DNA of 64,000 nt, from positions 62,001 through 126,000 of the forward strand of contig NZ_CAKAKL010000001.1 of the NCBI RefSeq assembly GCF_916619195.1, read 5' to 3'. Below the pieces are notes generated by a model that saw nothing but the letters and a program-made list of their open reading frames with translations, had not been told where the DNA came from and searched no databases. The first letter of the stretch is position 1. Every line of letters starts with the position of its first letter. Position numbers and translations under genes: made by a program. Positions 50,961 to 62,077 of this stretch are shown one piece after another. Source of the stretch: Inquilinus sp. Marseille-Q2685 (GTDB lineage: Bacteria > Pseudomonadota > Alphaproteobacteria > DSM-16000 > Inquilinaceae).

Positions 50961-51487
50961 TGACGACCCCCGAATTCAGCCGCGTGGTCGGCATCAACAC
51001 CCTGCCGCGCGGTGGCCGGACCATCGCCATCGAGGCCGACGAGACCGAGCGGGCGGCGCTGGCCCGGCGCTTCGACCTGCTGGCGCTGGACGAGTTTCGG
51101 GCGCGATTCACCCTGACTCCGGGGCGCGGCGACACGGTGGTGGTGGCCGGGTCGCTGGCCGCGGCGGTGGTGCAGCGCTGCGTGGTGACGCTAGATCCCG
51201 TGCCTGCCGCGGTCGAGGACGAGATCGAGGCCGTCTTCGCCGATGCGGCGGGGCGGGACGAGGCGGAGGTCGAGGTCGATCCGCTGGCGGCCGAGGTCGA
51301 GCCGCTGGTCGACGGCCGCATCGATCTGGGCGAGCTCGCGGCGCAGCACCTGTCGCTGGCCCTCGACCCCTATCCGCGGTCGCCCGACGCGCCGGAGCCC
51401 GCGGCCGAGCCGCCGGAGGGCGAGCCGGAGACGCGCCGGCCCTTCGCCGTGCTCAAGGGGGGCGGCGATGACAAGGCAGGGGAGTGA
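50960..51487 (+). CDS. yceD: YceD/DUF177 family protein
   Basis: A 175-residue protein of the DUF177 family, linked to 23S rRNA metabolism and found upstream of rpmF. It has the pattern VAGSLAAAVVQRCVVTLDPVPA and VDGRIDLGELAAQHLSLALDPYPR. The C-terminal tail is acidic and charged. The position before rpmF-plsX-fabH supports the assignment. It overlaps the preceding stop. Confidence 0.9.
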   Translation: MTTPEFSRVVGINTLPRGGRTIAIEADETERAALARRFDLLALDEFRARFTLTPGRGDTVVVAGSLAAAVVQRCVVTLDPVPAAVEDEIEAVFADAAGRDEAEVEVDPLAAEVEPLVDGRIDLGELAAQHLSLALDPYPRSPDAPEPAAEPPEGEPETRRPFAVLKGGGDDKAGE

Positions 51488-51537
51488 TCGCTTTTCCTTG
51501 CCCCGTCGGGCCTTTTCCATTAAGTAACGCCCGTCCG

Positions 51538-51564
51538 AGGCGGCCCCCCTGGTGCCGCCTTTTC
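51538..51564 (+). terminator. Weak terminator or attenuator before rpmF
   Basis: A seven-pair stem AGGCGGC/GCCGCCT followed by TTTTC, 20 bases before the rpmF start. It may end the yceD transcript or lower readthrough into rpmF. Confidence 0.5.
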
Positions 51565-51583
51565 GTATCGAGAGTTCAAGCAA

Positions 51584-51772
51584 ATGGCTGTTCCGAAGAA
51601 GAAGACGTCGAAGTCGCGGCGCGACATGCGGCGTTCGCACCACGCTCTGGCCGGCTCGACCTATGTCGAGTGCGCGAATTGCGGTGAGCTGGCTCGTCCG
51701 CACCATGTCTGCGACTCCTGCGGCCATTACCACGGCCGTGAGGTGGTCAGCGAGACGACGGCGACCGCCTGA
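51584..51772 (+). CDS. rpmF: 50S ribosomal protein L32
   Basis: A 62-residue L32 with the start [20 protein letters not shown] and a zinc ribbon formed by CANC and CDSC. All four cysteines are present, so it is the zinc-binding form. It precedes plsX, as is usual. Confidence 0.97.
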   Translation: MAVPKKKTSKSRRDMRRSHHALAGSTYVECANCGELARPHHVCDSCGHYHGREVVSETTATA

Positions 51773-51793
51773 TCGACTGCGCCCGCATAGGGA

Positions 51794-52894
51794 ATGTCCG
51801 ACCCGGCGGCCTCTGGCCCAGTGACGATTGCGCTCGACGCCATGGGGGGCGATCGGGCGCCGGAGATGGTGCTCGAAGGGGCCGAGATTGCCCGCACGCA
51901 TCATCCGGATGTGCACTTCCTGATCGTCGGTGACGAGGCGCGGATCGCGCCGCTTCTGGCGAAGCGGCCGGCGCTGGCCGCGGTGTCCACGATTCGGCAC
52001 ACCGCCGATGTCGTCACCAACGAGGACAAGCCCTCCGCCGCGCTGCGCAGCGGGCGCAACTCCAGCATGCGGCTGGCCATCGATGCCGTGGCCGCGGGCG
52101 AGGCGCAATGCGTCGTCTCCGCCGGCAACACCGGCGCGCTGATGGCGACGGCAAAGATCGTGTTCAAGACGCTGCCGGGCATCGACCGGCCGGCGATCGC
52201 GTCGTTTTTCCCGACGCTGCGCGGCGAGAGCGTCATGCTCGACCTCGGCGCCAACATCGAATGCGATGCCGAGAACCTGGTCCAGTTCGCGATCATGGGC
52301 TCGGTCTTCGCCAAGGCGGTGCTGGGCCTGGTCGACCCGACGGTCGGCCTGCTCAATGTCGGATCCGAGGCGCTGAAGGGACCGGACGCGGTGCGGGATG
52401 CCGCCGCGCGCCTGCGTGAGCTGGAATTCCCCGGCCGGTTCGAGGGCTTCGTCGAGGGCGACGACATCCCGGCCGGGAAGGTCGACGTGGTCGTGACCGA
52501 CGGCTTTTCCGGCAACATCGCGCTCAAGACCGCCGAGGGCACGGCCAAGCTGTACGCCACCTGGCTGCGCCACACCTTCCGCTCCTCCTGGCTCGCCTCG
52601 CTCGGCTATCTGCTGGCGCGCGGCGCCTTCCGCCGGCTGCGGCACCGGACCGACCCACGCCAGTACAACGGCGCGCTGTTCCTCGGCCTCAACGGCATCT
52701 GCGTGAAGAGCCATGGCGGCACCGACGGCGAGGGCTTCGCCCATGCCATCGATGTCGGCGTCGATCTGGTCATTCACGGTTTCAATGATAAGGTTAAGCA
52801 GGAGTTCAGCCGTTTCGAGGGCAACCGGAACGGCGACGACGCTGCTTCGACGGCTTCACCGACTGCTCCGATCGGGATCGAACAACCGCAATGA
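51794..52894 (+). CDS. plsX: Phosphate acyltransferase PlsX
   Basis: A 366-residue PlsX. The motifs [39 protein letters not shown] and [16 protein letters not shown] are typical. It makes acyl-phosphate from acyl-ACP for phospholipid synthesis. The stop overlaps the fabH start as ATGA. Confidence 0.96.
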   Translation: MSDPAASGPVTIALDAMGGDRAPEMVLEGAEIARTHHPDVHFLIVGDEARIAPLLAKRPALAAVSTIRHTADVVTNEDKPSAALRSGRNSSMRLAIDAVAAGEAQCVVSAGNTGALMATAKIVFKTLPGIDRPAIASFFPTLRGESVMLDLGANIECDAENLVQFAIMGSVFAKAVLGLVDPTVGLLNVGSEALKGPDAVRDAAARLRELEFPGRFEGFVEGDDIPAGKVDVVVTDGFSGNIALKTAEGTAKLYATWLRHTFRSSWLASLGYLLARGAFRRLRHRTDPRQYNGALFLGLNGICVKSHGGTDGEGFAHAIDVGVDLVIHGFNDKVKQEFSRFEGNRNGDDAASTASPTAPIGIEQPQ

Positions 52895-53868
52895 CAGTCC
52901 GCCGCGCGCGCATCATCGGATGCGGTTCTGCCCTGCCTGACCGCGTCGTCACCAACGCCGACCTGGCCCGCACGGTCGACACCTCGGACGAGTGGATCGT
53001 CCAGCGCACCGGCATCAGCGTCCGCCACATCGCCGCGCCGGACGAGAAGACCTCGGACCTGGCGCTGGCCGCGGCCCGCAAGGCGCTGGCCATGGCCAAG
53101 GTCGAGGGCAGCGACCTCGACCTGGTCGTTCTGGCCACGACCACGCCGGACCAGACCTTTCCGGCCACCGCGGTGCGGGTCCAGGCCGCGCTCGGCATGA
53201 CCCGCGGCGCCGCCTTCGACGTCCAGGCTGTCTGCTCGGGCTTCGTCTATGCCCTTTCGATCGCGGACAACATGATCCGGCTCGGCCAGGCGCGCACGGC
53301 ACTGGTGATCGGCGCCGAGACCTTCTCGCGCCTGCTCGACTGGAACGACCGTTCCACCTGCGTGCTGTTCGGCGACGGCGCCGGCGCCGTGGTTCTGCGC
53401 GCGGTCGAGGGCGGCGGCACGACCGACGATCCCGGCATCCTGTCGACCCATCTGCATTCCGACGGCCGCCACGAGGACAAGCTGTTCGTCGATGGCGGGC
53501 CGTCCTCGACCGGCACCGTCGGCCATGTCCGGATGGAAGGCCGCGAGGTGTTCAAGCACGCGGTCATCAACCTCGCCGAGGTGGTGGAGGAGGCGCTGGC
53601 CGCCAACGGCCTGTCGCCGTCCGACATCGACTGGCTGGTGCCGCACCAGGCGAACAAGCGCATCATCGACGCCACCGCCCGCAAGCTCGACCTGCCGCCG
53701 GAGAAGGTGGTGCTGACGGTGCAGAAGCACGCCAACACCTCCGCTGCCTCGATTCCGCTGGCGCTGGCGGAGGCCGTGTCCGACGGCCGCATCAAGCCCG
53801 GTGACCTCGTCCTGCTCGAGGCCATGGGCGGCGGGCTGACCTGGGGCGCTGCCCTGGTGCGCTGGTAA
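52891..53868 (+). CDS. fabH: 3-oxoacyl-ACP synthase III
   Basis: A 325-residue KAS III. The catalytic cysteine is in [14 protein letters not shown], the histidine in [10 protein letters not shown], and the asparagine in KHANTSAAS. It starts fatty-acid synthesis by condensing acetyl-CoA with malonyl-ACP. It is coupled to plsX by a four-base overlap. Confidence 0.97.
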   Translation: MTVRRARIIGCGSALPDRVVTNADLARTVDTSDEWIVQRTGISVRHIAAPDEKTSDLALAAARKALAMAKVEGSDLDLVVLATTTPDQTFPATAVRVQAALGMTRGAAFDVQAVCSGFVYALSIADNMIRLGQARTALVIGAETFSRLLDWNDRSTCVLFGDGAGAVVLRAVEGGGTTDDPGILSTHLHSDGRHEDKLFVDGGPSSTGTVGHVRMEGREVFKHAVINLAEVVEEALAANGLSPSDIDWLVPHQANKRIIDATARKLDLPPEKVVLTVQKHANTSAASIPLALAEAVSDGRIKPGDLVLLEAMGGGLTWGAALVRW

Positions 53869-53999
53869 GCAGTTAGCGGGCCTCGCCTTCGAGGCTCGTG
53901 AGGAAATCCGCCCAACGCTTTGGAATTGACGGATTATTTTGCGGAGGGTACCGTCGCTGGACGGTCTTCCTTCGCAATTGCCCGTCAGGGGGAGGCGGC

Positions 54000-54314
54000 A
54001 TGGCGGAAACGGTGACACGAGCCCAGCTCAGTGAATCGCTCTATCAAGAAATCGGCTTGTCTCGTAACGAGTCTGCCGATCTTGTTGAGACAGTACTTGA
54101 AGAAATCTCCGGCGCACTGGAACGTGGCGAAACGGTGAAGATCTCGTCCTTCGGCACCTTCGGGGTGCGCCAGAAGGGGCAGCGAATCGGGCGCAACCCG
54201 AAGACCGGGCAGGAAGTGCCGATCCTGCCGCGCCGGGTGCTGGTGTTCCGCGCCTCGCATGTGCTGAAGGGGCGCATCAACGGCACCAATCCTCCCTTGG
54301 ACGACGACGAGTAA
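54000..54314 (+). CDS. ihfA: Integration host factor alpha subunit
   Basis: A 104-residue HU/IHF-family protein. The beta-arm region contains [22 protein letters not shown], and the N-terminal helices begin [14 protein letters not shown]. The extra C-terminal residues fit IHF alpha. It bends DNA with IhfB. The start at 54000 follows GGGGGAGG. Confidence 0.95.
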   Translation: MAETVTRAQLSESLYQEIGLSRNESADLVETVLEEISGALERGETVKISSFGTFGVRQKGQRIGRNPKTGQEVPILPRRVLVFRASHVLKGRINGTNPPLDDDE

Positions 54315-54317
54315 GCC

Positions 54318-54842
54318 ATGGCCGGAATGGGAGGATCGGAAGCGAAGCCCACGCCGCTGCGCAAGTCGGCGACGGCCTATCGCACGATCAGCGAAGTGTC
54401 CGACGACCTCGCCGTGCCGCAGCACGTGCTGCGGTTCTGGGAGACCAAGTTCTCGCAGGTCCGCCCGCTCAAGCGCGGCGGCGGCCGCCGGTACTATCGC
54501 CCCGAGGATGTCCAACTGCTGCGCCGGATCCAGCGCCTCCTTTACGAGGAGGGCTACACCATCAAAGGCGTGCAGCGCCTGCTAAAGGAAGGCAAGGCGG
54601 CCGAGGCCGATGCGCCGGCTGCGGCGCCGAAGGAGGCGTCTCCGGCCGCCGGTCCCGCCCATCCCCTCCCGGTCACCCGGACCAAGCCGGGCAAGCCGCG
54701 TGACGAGATGCAGCTCTCGCTCCTGGCCGGCGCCGGGCGCGAAGGCCGCGCCCAGGGCATCTCGACCGAGCTGCGTGACGAGCTGACCGTGCTGCTGGCG
54801 GAGCTGAAGCGCCTGCAAGCGGCCCTGCGCGGCGACGCCTGA
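54318..54842 (+). CDS. MerR-family transcriptional regulator
   Basis: A 174-residue protein with an N-terminal MerR winged helix ([20 protein letters not shown], then [15 protein letters not shown]). The C-terminal half is alanine- and proline-rich without a recognised sensor motif, ending in a helix [17 protein letters not shown]. It lies three bases after ihfA, the common alphaproteobacterial pair. Target genes are unknown. The proline tRNA gene that often follows in relatives was not found. Confidence 0.93.
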   Translation: MAGMGGSEAKPTPLRKSATAYRTISEVSDDLAVPQHVLRFWETKFSQVRPLKRGGGRRYYRPEDVQLLRRIQRLLYEEGYTIKGVQRLLKEGKAAEADAPAAAPKEASPAAGPAHPLPVTRTKPGKPRDEMQLSLLAGAGREGRAQGISTELRDELTVLLAELKRLQAALRGDA

Positions 54843-55013
54843 GGCCTAATCAACCTTCCGTTCCAGGGCGTCGCGGCGGATCAAAGTCAGGGCTGCGACC
54901 GCCCCGAGACATTCCCCAGTCCGCTTACCGGGAGAGTCGGCCCCAGGCCGCCGATAGCCCGGTGAGGGCTTTCTCATACCGCATCCACGCTGATCGAAAT
55001 GTCAGGTCCGGAC

Positions 55014-56165
55014 TCAGTAGTCCGTGATGCCGCTGCGCGGGATCCGCACCTCGCGGTGGATCCAGACGCTGAGCAGGATGCCGCAGCCCATCAGCAGGGT
55101 CAGCATCGCCGTGCCGCCATAGGACACCAGGGGCAGCGGGATGCCGACGACCGGAATCAGTCCGGTGACCATCGCGACATTGACGAAGACGTAGAGGAAG
55201 AAGGTCGTGGTCAGGCCGATCCCGACCAGCCGGGCGAAATGGCTGCGGGCGCTGAGCGCGATCATCAGCCCGTAGACGAACAGCATGGTGTAGAGGAACA
55301 GCAGGATCAGGGCGCCGACCATGCCGAACTCCTCGGCCAGCACCACGAAGATGAAGTCGGTGTGCTTCTCCGGCAGGAACATCAGCTGGCTCTGCGTGCC
55401 GGCGGTGAAGCCCTTGCCGAACAGCGCGCCGGAGCCGAGCGCGATCTTCGACTGCATGATGTTGTAGCCGGCGCCCAGCGGGTCGCGCTCCGGCTCCAGG
55501 AAGGTGTAGACGCGGTTCTTCTGGTAGTCGTGCAGGAACTCCCAGCCGATCGGGATGGCGGACAGGCCCAGCACGATGGCGACGGCGAACTTCCACAGCC
55601 GCACCCCGGTGGCGAACAGCACCGCGCCGCCGGTCAGGATCAGCAGCATGGCGGTGCCGAGATTGGGCTGCATCAGCACCAGCCCGACCGGCGCCAGGAT
55701 CAGCAGCAGCGGCACGATCAGCACCAGCGGGTTGCGCACCTCGACCAGGGAGAAGCCGTGGAAGTAGCGGGCGAGGGCGAGGACCAGCGCGATCTTCATC
55801 AGCTCCGAGGGCTGGATCACCAGGGGCCCCAGGTTGATCCAGCGCTCGGCGCCCATGCCGACATGGCCCATCATCTCGACCACGATCAGAAGGGCGAAGA
55901 CGATGGCGTAGACCGGGTAGGCGATCTTCATCCACACCCGGATGTCGACCAGCGCCAGCAGCAGCATGACGATGAAGCCGGTGGCGAAGCGGGTTAGCTG
56001 CCGGCTGGCCCAGGGCTCCCAGGAGCCGCCGCCGGCGGAGTACAGCAGCATCACCCCGACCGCGGCGATGGCGCAGACCAGCACCACCAGGCCCCAGCTC
56101 ATCAGCTGCAGCTTGGTCAGCAGGGTGTAGTGCGGGGCGTCGTCGCGAATCCGGAAGCTGCTCAT
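55014..56165 (-). CDS. rodA: Rod shape-determining peptidoglycan polymerase RodA
   Basis: A 383-residue SEDS protein with ten or so membrane helices. Landmarks are NLGPLVIQPSELMKIALVLAL-type segments, LEPERDPLGAGYNIMQSKIA, LMFLPEKHTDFIFVVLAEE and PLPLVSYGGTAM. It polymerises glycan strands with PBP2 for cell elongation. I prefer ATG 56165; TTG 56177 is also in frame. The mreBCD and pbp2 genes usually upstream are not here; instead the upstream flank is the P63C islet. Confidence 0.95.
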   Translation of the reverse strand: MSSFRIRDDAPHYTLLTKLQLMSWGLVVLVCAIAAVGVMLLYSAGGGSWEPWASRQLTRFATGFIVMLLLALVDIRVWMKIAYPVYAIVFALLIVVEMMGHVGMGAERWINLGPLVIQPSELMKIALVLALARYFHGFSLVEVRNPLVLIVPLLLILAPVGLVLMQPNLGTAMLLILTGGAVLFATGVRLWKFAVAIVLGLSAIPIGWEFLHDYQKNRVYTFLEPERDPLGAGYNIMQSKIALGSGALFGKGFTAGTQSQLMFLPEKHTDFIFVVLAEEFGMVGALILLFLYTMLFVYGLMIALSARSHFARLVGIGLTTTFFLYVFVNVAMVTGLIPVVGIPLPLVSYGGTAMLTLLMGCGILLSVWIHREVRIPRSGITDY

Positions 56166-56361
56166 GAACCAGGACAATCCGCCGTCGCCGTGACGGCGGC
56201 CGGACTATGCGCCGGAGAGCCTGGAGGGGCAAGATTGCGAGCTGCGAGGGGGTGTCTCAGTTCGAAATTCGAGCCTGTATCCTCTCGACAGCTTCCGAGC
56301 GCGCCTCGTGACCATCTGGCGAAGAGGTCGCACAAATTGCGCGTGCTGCGAGGTGAAGACG

Positions 56362-56422
56362 ATGCATGCATAATGTGCGAAAATGCTTGCATTACGTCGA
56401 CAACCGTCCACAATGCAAGCAT
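56362..56422. promoter_or_regulatory. Three related palindromic sites before the P63C gene
   Basis: ATGCTTGCATT (56383-56393) and AATGCAAGCAT (56412-56422) are exact reverse complements. ATGCATGCATA (56362-56372) is a third close variant. Their spacing just upstream of the P63C start suggests operator sites for a dimeric repressor or the P63C protein itself. Confidence 0.55.
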
Positions 56423-56436
56423 CAGATGAAGGAGCG

Positions 56437-57537
56437 ATGATGGCAGAGGTGATCGGCCGGGCTAAGGGCGGTGTCGCCCGAGCAAAAAAACTCTCTCCGG
56501 AAACGCGAAGTGATATCGCTCGAAAGGCGGCCCAAGGCAGATGGTCTGCCGATGCGCCGCCTAAGGCGGAGCACACTGGCGATCTGCATATTGGTGAACT
56601 GGTTATTCCATGCGCCGTGCTCCCTGACGGAACGCGGGTCTTGTCCCAACGCGGTGTCGGCCGCGCTCTTGGGCGCAGCTTTGGTGGACAAAGCTGGAAA
56701 AGATCAGATGATGGTAGTGCTGGAGGTCTACCCTTCTACTTAAATGTTGGCATACTAAAGCCTTTTATTCCCAGTGACTTGATGGAGCTGCTGGCGAAGC
56801 CCGCACTCTACCGGCATGGGAAGGGCGGGGGCGTGGCAATGGGGCTGGTGGCCACGGCATTGCCCCAAGTTTGTAACGTCTGGCTTAAGGCGCGCGAAGA
56901 AGGGAAGCTCAACGATGCGCAGCTAGCCGTGGCGCAACGTGCTGAAATAATAATGCGCGGTCTTGCAGAAGTTGGAATCGTTGCACTTGTTGATGAAGCA
57001 ACAGGATATCAAGATGTACGCGACCGCGCTGCTCTTCAGGAAATACTTAATGCTTACCTTCGTAAAGAGCTGGCGGCATGGGCCAAGAGATTTCCCGATG
57101 AATTCTATCAGCAAATATTCAGGCTTCGTAATTGGACAAAGAAGAACGACAACCCAACTAGTCGCCCACAGATCGTCGCGTTTTATACGAAGGATATAGT
57201 ATATGCGCGACTTGCTCCTGGAATTATAGATGAACTTGAGAAGCGAAATCCGATAGAGCGAGGTAACCGCAAAGCACGCCATCATCAATGGCTAACCGAA
57301 GATGTTGGGCATCCTGCACTCGCGCAACACCTATACGCCGTGATCACTCTCATGCGCGTTTCGCAGAATTGGGACCAGTTCAAGCAGCTGCTTGATCAAG
57401 CTCACCCCGTGCGGAAGGATACAGCGCAGATGCCGCTTATGCTCGAGCCGCCGATAAGCCAACCACTCGCTACTCCAACCCTTTCGATCGAGAGTCTTCC
57501 GCTTTTTGCGCGACCGATCGACACTCCTAAAACCTAA
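56437..57537 (+). CDS. P63C domain-containing protein (phage/mobile-type)
   Basis: About 366 residues. The N-terminal motif GRAKGGVARAKKLSPETRSD, followed by IARKAAQGRW, is a basic motif common in mobile-element proteins. An IGELVIPCAVLPDGTRVLSQ region follows, like the start of phage antirepressor-type proteins. The C-terminal third is the P63C domain (VYARLAPGIIDELEKRNP, RKARHHQWLTEDVGHPALAQ, QNWDQFKQLLD). Function is unknown. Codon use and GC are unlike the flanks: 57001-57060 has 27 of 60 G or C bases, against 46 of 60 at 58981-59040. AGGAG precedes ATG 56437/56440. Confidence 0.92.
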   Translation: MMAEVIGRAKGGVARAKKLSPETRSDIARKAAQGRWSADAPPKAEHTGDLHIGELVIPCAVLPDGTRVLSQRGVGRALGRSFGGQSWKRSDDGSAGGLPFYLNVGILKPFIPSDLMELLAKPALYRHGKGGGVAMGLVATALPQVCNVWLKAREEGKLNDAQLAVAQRAEIIMRGLAEVGIVALVDEATGYQDVRDRAALQEILNAYLRKELAAWAKRFPDEFYQQIFRLRNWTKKNDNPTSRPQIVAFYTKDIVYARLAPGIIDELEKRNPIERGNRKARHHQWLTEDVGHPALAQHLYAVITLMRVSQNWDQFKQLLDQAHPVRKDTAQMPLMLEPPISQPLATPTLSIESLPLFARPIDTPKT

Positions 57538-57735
57538 GGCATCGTGCGCGGGCGTTGCCGCTGCTCGTACTGAGAGCCTGGGCGATATCCGCTAAACTCC
57601 ACCGACGAGACTCGCACCGTGCCATCCTCGACCGCCGGCGTCCTTTCGTTTCCCAAACGAACCACGAACCCTTCGTTCTGAGAAGAGCTCGCTGCGCAGG
57701 AGAAGTCAAACAAACGAGGGAGTTGTGATCGAACG

Positions 57736-59184
<1,449 letters not shown>

Positions 59185-59198
59185 GGCTCTCTCCTGTT

Positions 59199-60851
59199 TC
59201 AGCGCTGCGCCGTCTGCCAGTTGGGTGCCTCGTAGACCGGGGCGTTGGAGGGCGGCAAGGGGGGCCGGCCCAGGATGATGTCGGCCGCCTTCTCGCCGAT
59301 CATGATGGTCGGCGCGTTCAGGTTGCCGCTGACGATCGAGGGCATGATCGAGGCGTCGACCACGCGCAGCCCCTCCAGCCCGCGCACCCGCGTTTCCGGG
59401 TCGACCACCGCCATCTCGTCGACACCCATCTTGCAGGTGCAGGAGGGGTGATAGGCGCTGTCGGCCTTGGCCCGGATGAAGGCGTCGATCTCGTCATCGG
59501 TACGGACCGGGGCGCCGGGCGCGATCTCCGGCCCGCGATAGGGGTCGAAGGCGCTCTGGGCGAAGATCTCACGGGTCAGCTTGACGCAGGCGCGCATGTC
59601 GGCGCGGTCGTCCTCGGTGGTCAGGTAGTTCGGCTGCAGGATCGGCTTGGCCCGCGGGTCGGCCGATCGCAGCTCGACCCAGCCGCGCGAGGTGGCGCGC
59701 ATGGTGCCCGCATGGGCCTGGAACGCATGGCGGTCGCCCGGCTTGCGGCCGTGGTCGTTCACCACCGACGGCAGGAAATGGTACTGGATGTCCGGGTGCC
59801 GGATGCCGGCGCGGGAGCGGATGAAGCCGCCGGCCTCGAGATGGGCCGAGGTACAGAGGCCGCTGCGGAACATGAACCACTCGACCCCGACCTTCGCCTT
59901 GAACAGCGGATTCTCGACGCTGTAGAGGGTGATCGGCTGCTTGCACTCGTACTGGACGTACAGCTCCAGGTGGTCCTGCAGGTTGCGGCCGACGCCCGGC
60001 AGGTCGTGCACCACGGCGATGCCGTGCCGGCGCAGCTGGTCGGCCGGGCCGACGCCGGACAGCATCAGCAGTTGCGGCGAGTTGATGGCGCCGCCGCACA
60101 GGATCACCTCGCGGGCGGCGCGGGCAACGCGGACCTGCCCAGCCTGGGCGTATTCGACGCCGACGGCGCGGGTGCCCTCGAACAGGATCCGGGTGCTCAG
60201 CGCGCCGGTCTCGACGGTCAGGTTCGGCCGCGTCCGGACCGGCTTCAGATAGGCCTTGGCGGCCGACCAGCGCTCGCCCTGATGGATCGTCATGTCCATC
60301 TTGCCGAAGCCTTCCTGCTGGTAACCGTTCATATCCTCGGTGAACGGATACCCGGCCTGCTGCCCGGCCTGGATGAAGGCGTCGAACAGCGGGTTCGGCT
60401 GGCTGCCGGTCGAAACCCTGAGCGGCCCGTCGGAGCCGCGATAGTCGTCGCCGCCCTTGGCCCGGGTCTCGGCCCGGCGGAAATAGGGCAGCACCTCGGC
60501 ATAGGACCAGCCGGCGGCGCCTTCCTCGGCCCAGCGGTCGTAGTCATAGGCATGGCCGCGGACATAGACCATGGCGTTGAGCGACGAGGACCCGCCCAGC
60601 ACCCGGCCGCGCGGCCAGTACATGCGGCGGCCGTCCATCGCCGCCTGCGGCTCGGTCTCGTAGTACCAGTTGTACTTGTCGTCGCCGAGATTGTAGGTTA
60701 GCGCCGCCGGCATGTGGATCTTCCAGGTCCGGTCCTCGGGGCCGGCTTCCAGCACCAGCACGCGGTTGCCGGGCTCGGCCGACAGCCGGTTGGCGAGGAC
60801 GCAGCCGGCCGAGCCGGCGCCGACGATCACGTAGTCGAATTCTGCCGTCAT
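59199..60851 (-). CDS. betA: Choline dehydrogenase
   Basis: A 550-residue GMC-family flavoprotein. The FAD motif is [20 protein letters not shown] signatures are [20 protein letters not shown] and [16 protein letters not shown]; the C-terminal active-site region includes [10 protein letters not shown] and [13 protein letters not shown]. It oxidises choline to betaine aldehyde at the membrane. I chose ATG 60851. It is divergent from the choline importer; no betI repressor or betC gene was found beside it. Confidence 0.95.
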   Translation of the reverse strand: MTAEFDYVIVGAGSAGCVLANRLSAEPGNRVLVLEAGPEDRTWKIHMPAALTYNLGDDKYNWYYETEPQAAMDGRRMYWPRGRVLGGSSSLNAMVYVRGHAYDYDRWAEEGAAGWSYAEVLPYFRRAETRAKGGDDYRGSDGPLRVSTGSQPNPLFDAFIQAGQQAGYPFTEDMNGYQQEGFGKMDMTIHQGERWSAAKAYLKPVRTRPNLTVETGALSTRILFEGTRAVGVEYAQAGQVRVARAAREVILCGGAINSPQLLMLSGVGPADQLRRHGIAVVHDLPGVGRNLQDHLELYVQYECKQPITLYSVENPLFKAKVGVEWFMFRSGLCTSAHLEAGGFIRSRAGIRHPDIQYHFLPSVVNDHGRKPGDRHAFQAHAGTMRATSRGWVELRSADPRAKPILQPNYLTTEDDRADMRACVKLTREIFAQSAFDPYRGPEIAPGAPVRTDDEIDAFIRAKADSAYHPSCTCKMGVDEMAVVDPETRVRGLEGLRVVDASIMPSIVSGNLNAPTIMIGEKAADIILGRPPLPPSNAPVYEAPNWQTAQR

Positions 60852-61066
60852 CACTTCCATTCCTCCGGGCCGCGGCCGCATGCTAGCGGGGCGGGGCCGG
60901 GCGATGAGGCCGGTTTGCGTCACGCCATGCCGGAAATCGGCCAGCGGCGACGCACGGGCCGTCGTTAGACTCGCGCGGAGGCGCTTGGCCGCTGGTCCTG
61001 CGGCTGACGCCGCCCTGCAACGAACGAAAATTGTCAGACAGGCGGGCAAAACAGGAGAGTCGCATC

Positions 61067-62008
61067 ATGATGTCGTGGCGTTTGAGCGGGCTGGTGCTGG
61101 GCCTAGCCCTGGCCGCCGGGACGGCCCAGGCGGCCGATCCGGCGAGCTGCCGTAAGGTGCGGTTCTCCGATGTCGGCTGGACCGACATCACCGCGACCAC
61201 CGGGATCGCCTCGACCGTGCTGAAAGGGCTGGGCTACGAGCCCTCGGCCGAGGTGCTGTCGGTCCCGGTCACCTATGTCTCGCTGAAGAACAAGAACATC
61301 GACATCTTCCTCGGCAACTGGATGCCGACCCAGGCGGCGGACATCCAGCCCTATCTCGACGACAAGTCGGTCGAGAACGTGCGCGTCAACCTCGAGGGCG
61401 CGAAATACACCCTGGCGGTGCCGGACTACGTCTTCGAGGGTGGGGTGAAGGACTTCGCCGATCTGGCGAAGAACGGCGACAAGTTCGACAAGAAGATCTA
61501 CGGCATCGAACCCGGCAACGACGGCAACCGGCAGATCCAGTCGATGATCGACAAGGATGCCTTCGGCCTGAAGGATTGGCAGCTGGTCGAATCGAGCGAG
61601 CAGGGCATGCTGTCCCAGGTGGACCGGGCGATCCGCCGCAAGGAATGGATAGTGTTCCTCGGCTGGGCGCCGCATCCCATGAACAAGAACTTTGCGCTGC
61701 AATACCTGTCGGGCGGCGACGACTTCTTCGGACCGAACTACGGCGGCGCCACGGTGCTGACCAACGTCCGCGCCGGCTATCGGACGGACTGCCCGAATGT
61801 CGGCAAGCTGCTGGACAACCTGGTCTTCTCGCTCGACATCGAGAACGCCGTGATGGCCGGCATCCTCGACGAGGGCAAGAGCGGCGACCAGGCGGCGGCC
61901 GACTATCTCAAGGCCAACCCGGATGTGCTGACGCCCTGGCTCGCCGGCGTGACCACCTTCGACGGCAAGGACGGCCTCGCCGCGGTGAAGGCGTCTCTCG
62001 GCCTCTAA
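61067..62008 (+). CDS. choX: Choline ABC transporter substrate-binding protein
   Basis: A 313-residue periplasmic protein. A signal peptide ends at TAQA, followed by ADPASCRKVRFSDVGWTDIT. The choline-box aromatic residues appear in FLGNWMP, GIEPGNDGN and VFLGWAPHPMN. It captures choline for the ChoWV complex. AGGAGA lies upstream. It is divergent from betA. Confidence 0.94.
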   Translation: MMSWRLSGLVLGLALAAGTAQAADPASCRKVRFSDVGWTDITATTGIASTVLKGLGYEPSAEVLSVPVTYVSLKNKNIDIFLGNWMPTQAADIQPYLDDKSVENVRVNLEGAKYTLAVPDYVFEGGVKDFADLAKNGDKFDKKIYGIEPGNDGNRQIQSMIDKDAFGLKDWQLVESSEQGMLSQVDRAIRRKEWIVFLGWAPHPMNKNFALQYLSGGDDFFGPNYGGATVLTNVRAGYRTDCPNVGKLLDNLVFSLDIENAVMAGILDEGKSGDQAAADYLKANPDVLTPWLAGVTTFDGKDGLAAVKASLGL

Positions 62009-62021
62009 TCGACCCGACAGG

Positions 62022-62044
62022 CGCGCCGCCGCCCGGGCGGCGCG
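62022..62044 (+). other. Intercistronic stem-loop, choX-choW
   Basis: CGCGCCGCC pairs perfectly with GGCGGCGCG around a five-base loop, with no T-run after it. In transporter operons such stems protect the upstream binding-protein mRNA, favouring more ChoX than permease. This role is inferred. Confidence 0.55.
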
Positions 62045-62077
62045 TCGTCCAAACGTCCGGAACAAGAAGGACGCCGC

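Noticed and set aside
54843-55013. Proline tRNA expected after the MerR gene
   Set aside because: No tRNA fold or proline anticodon arm could be built in the gap.
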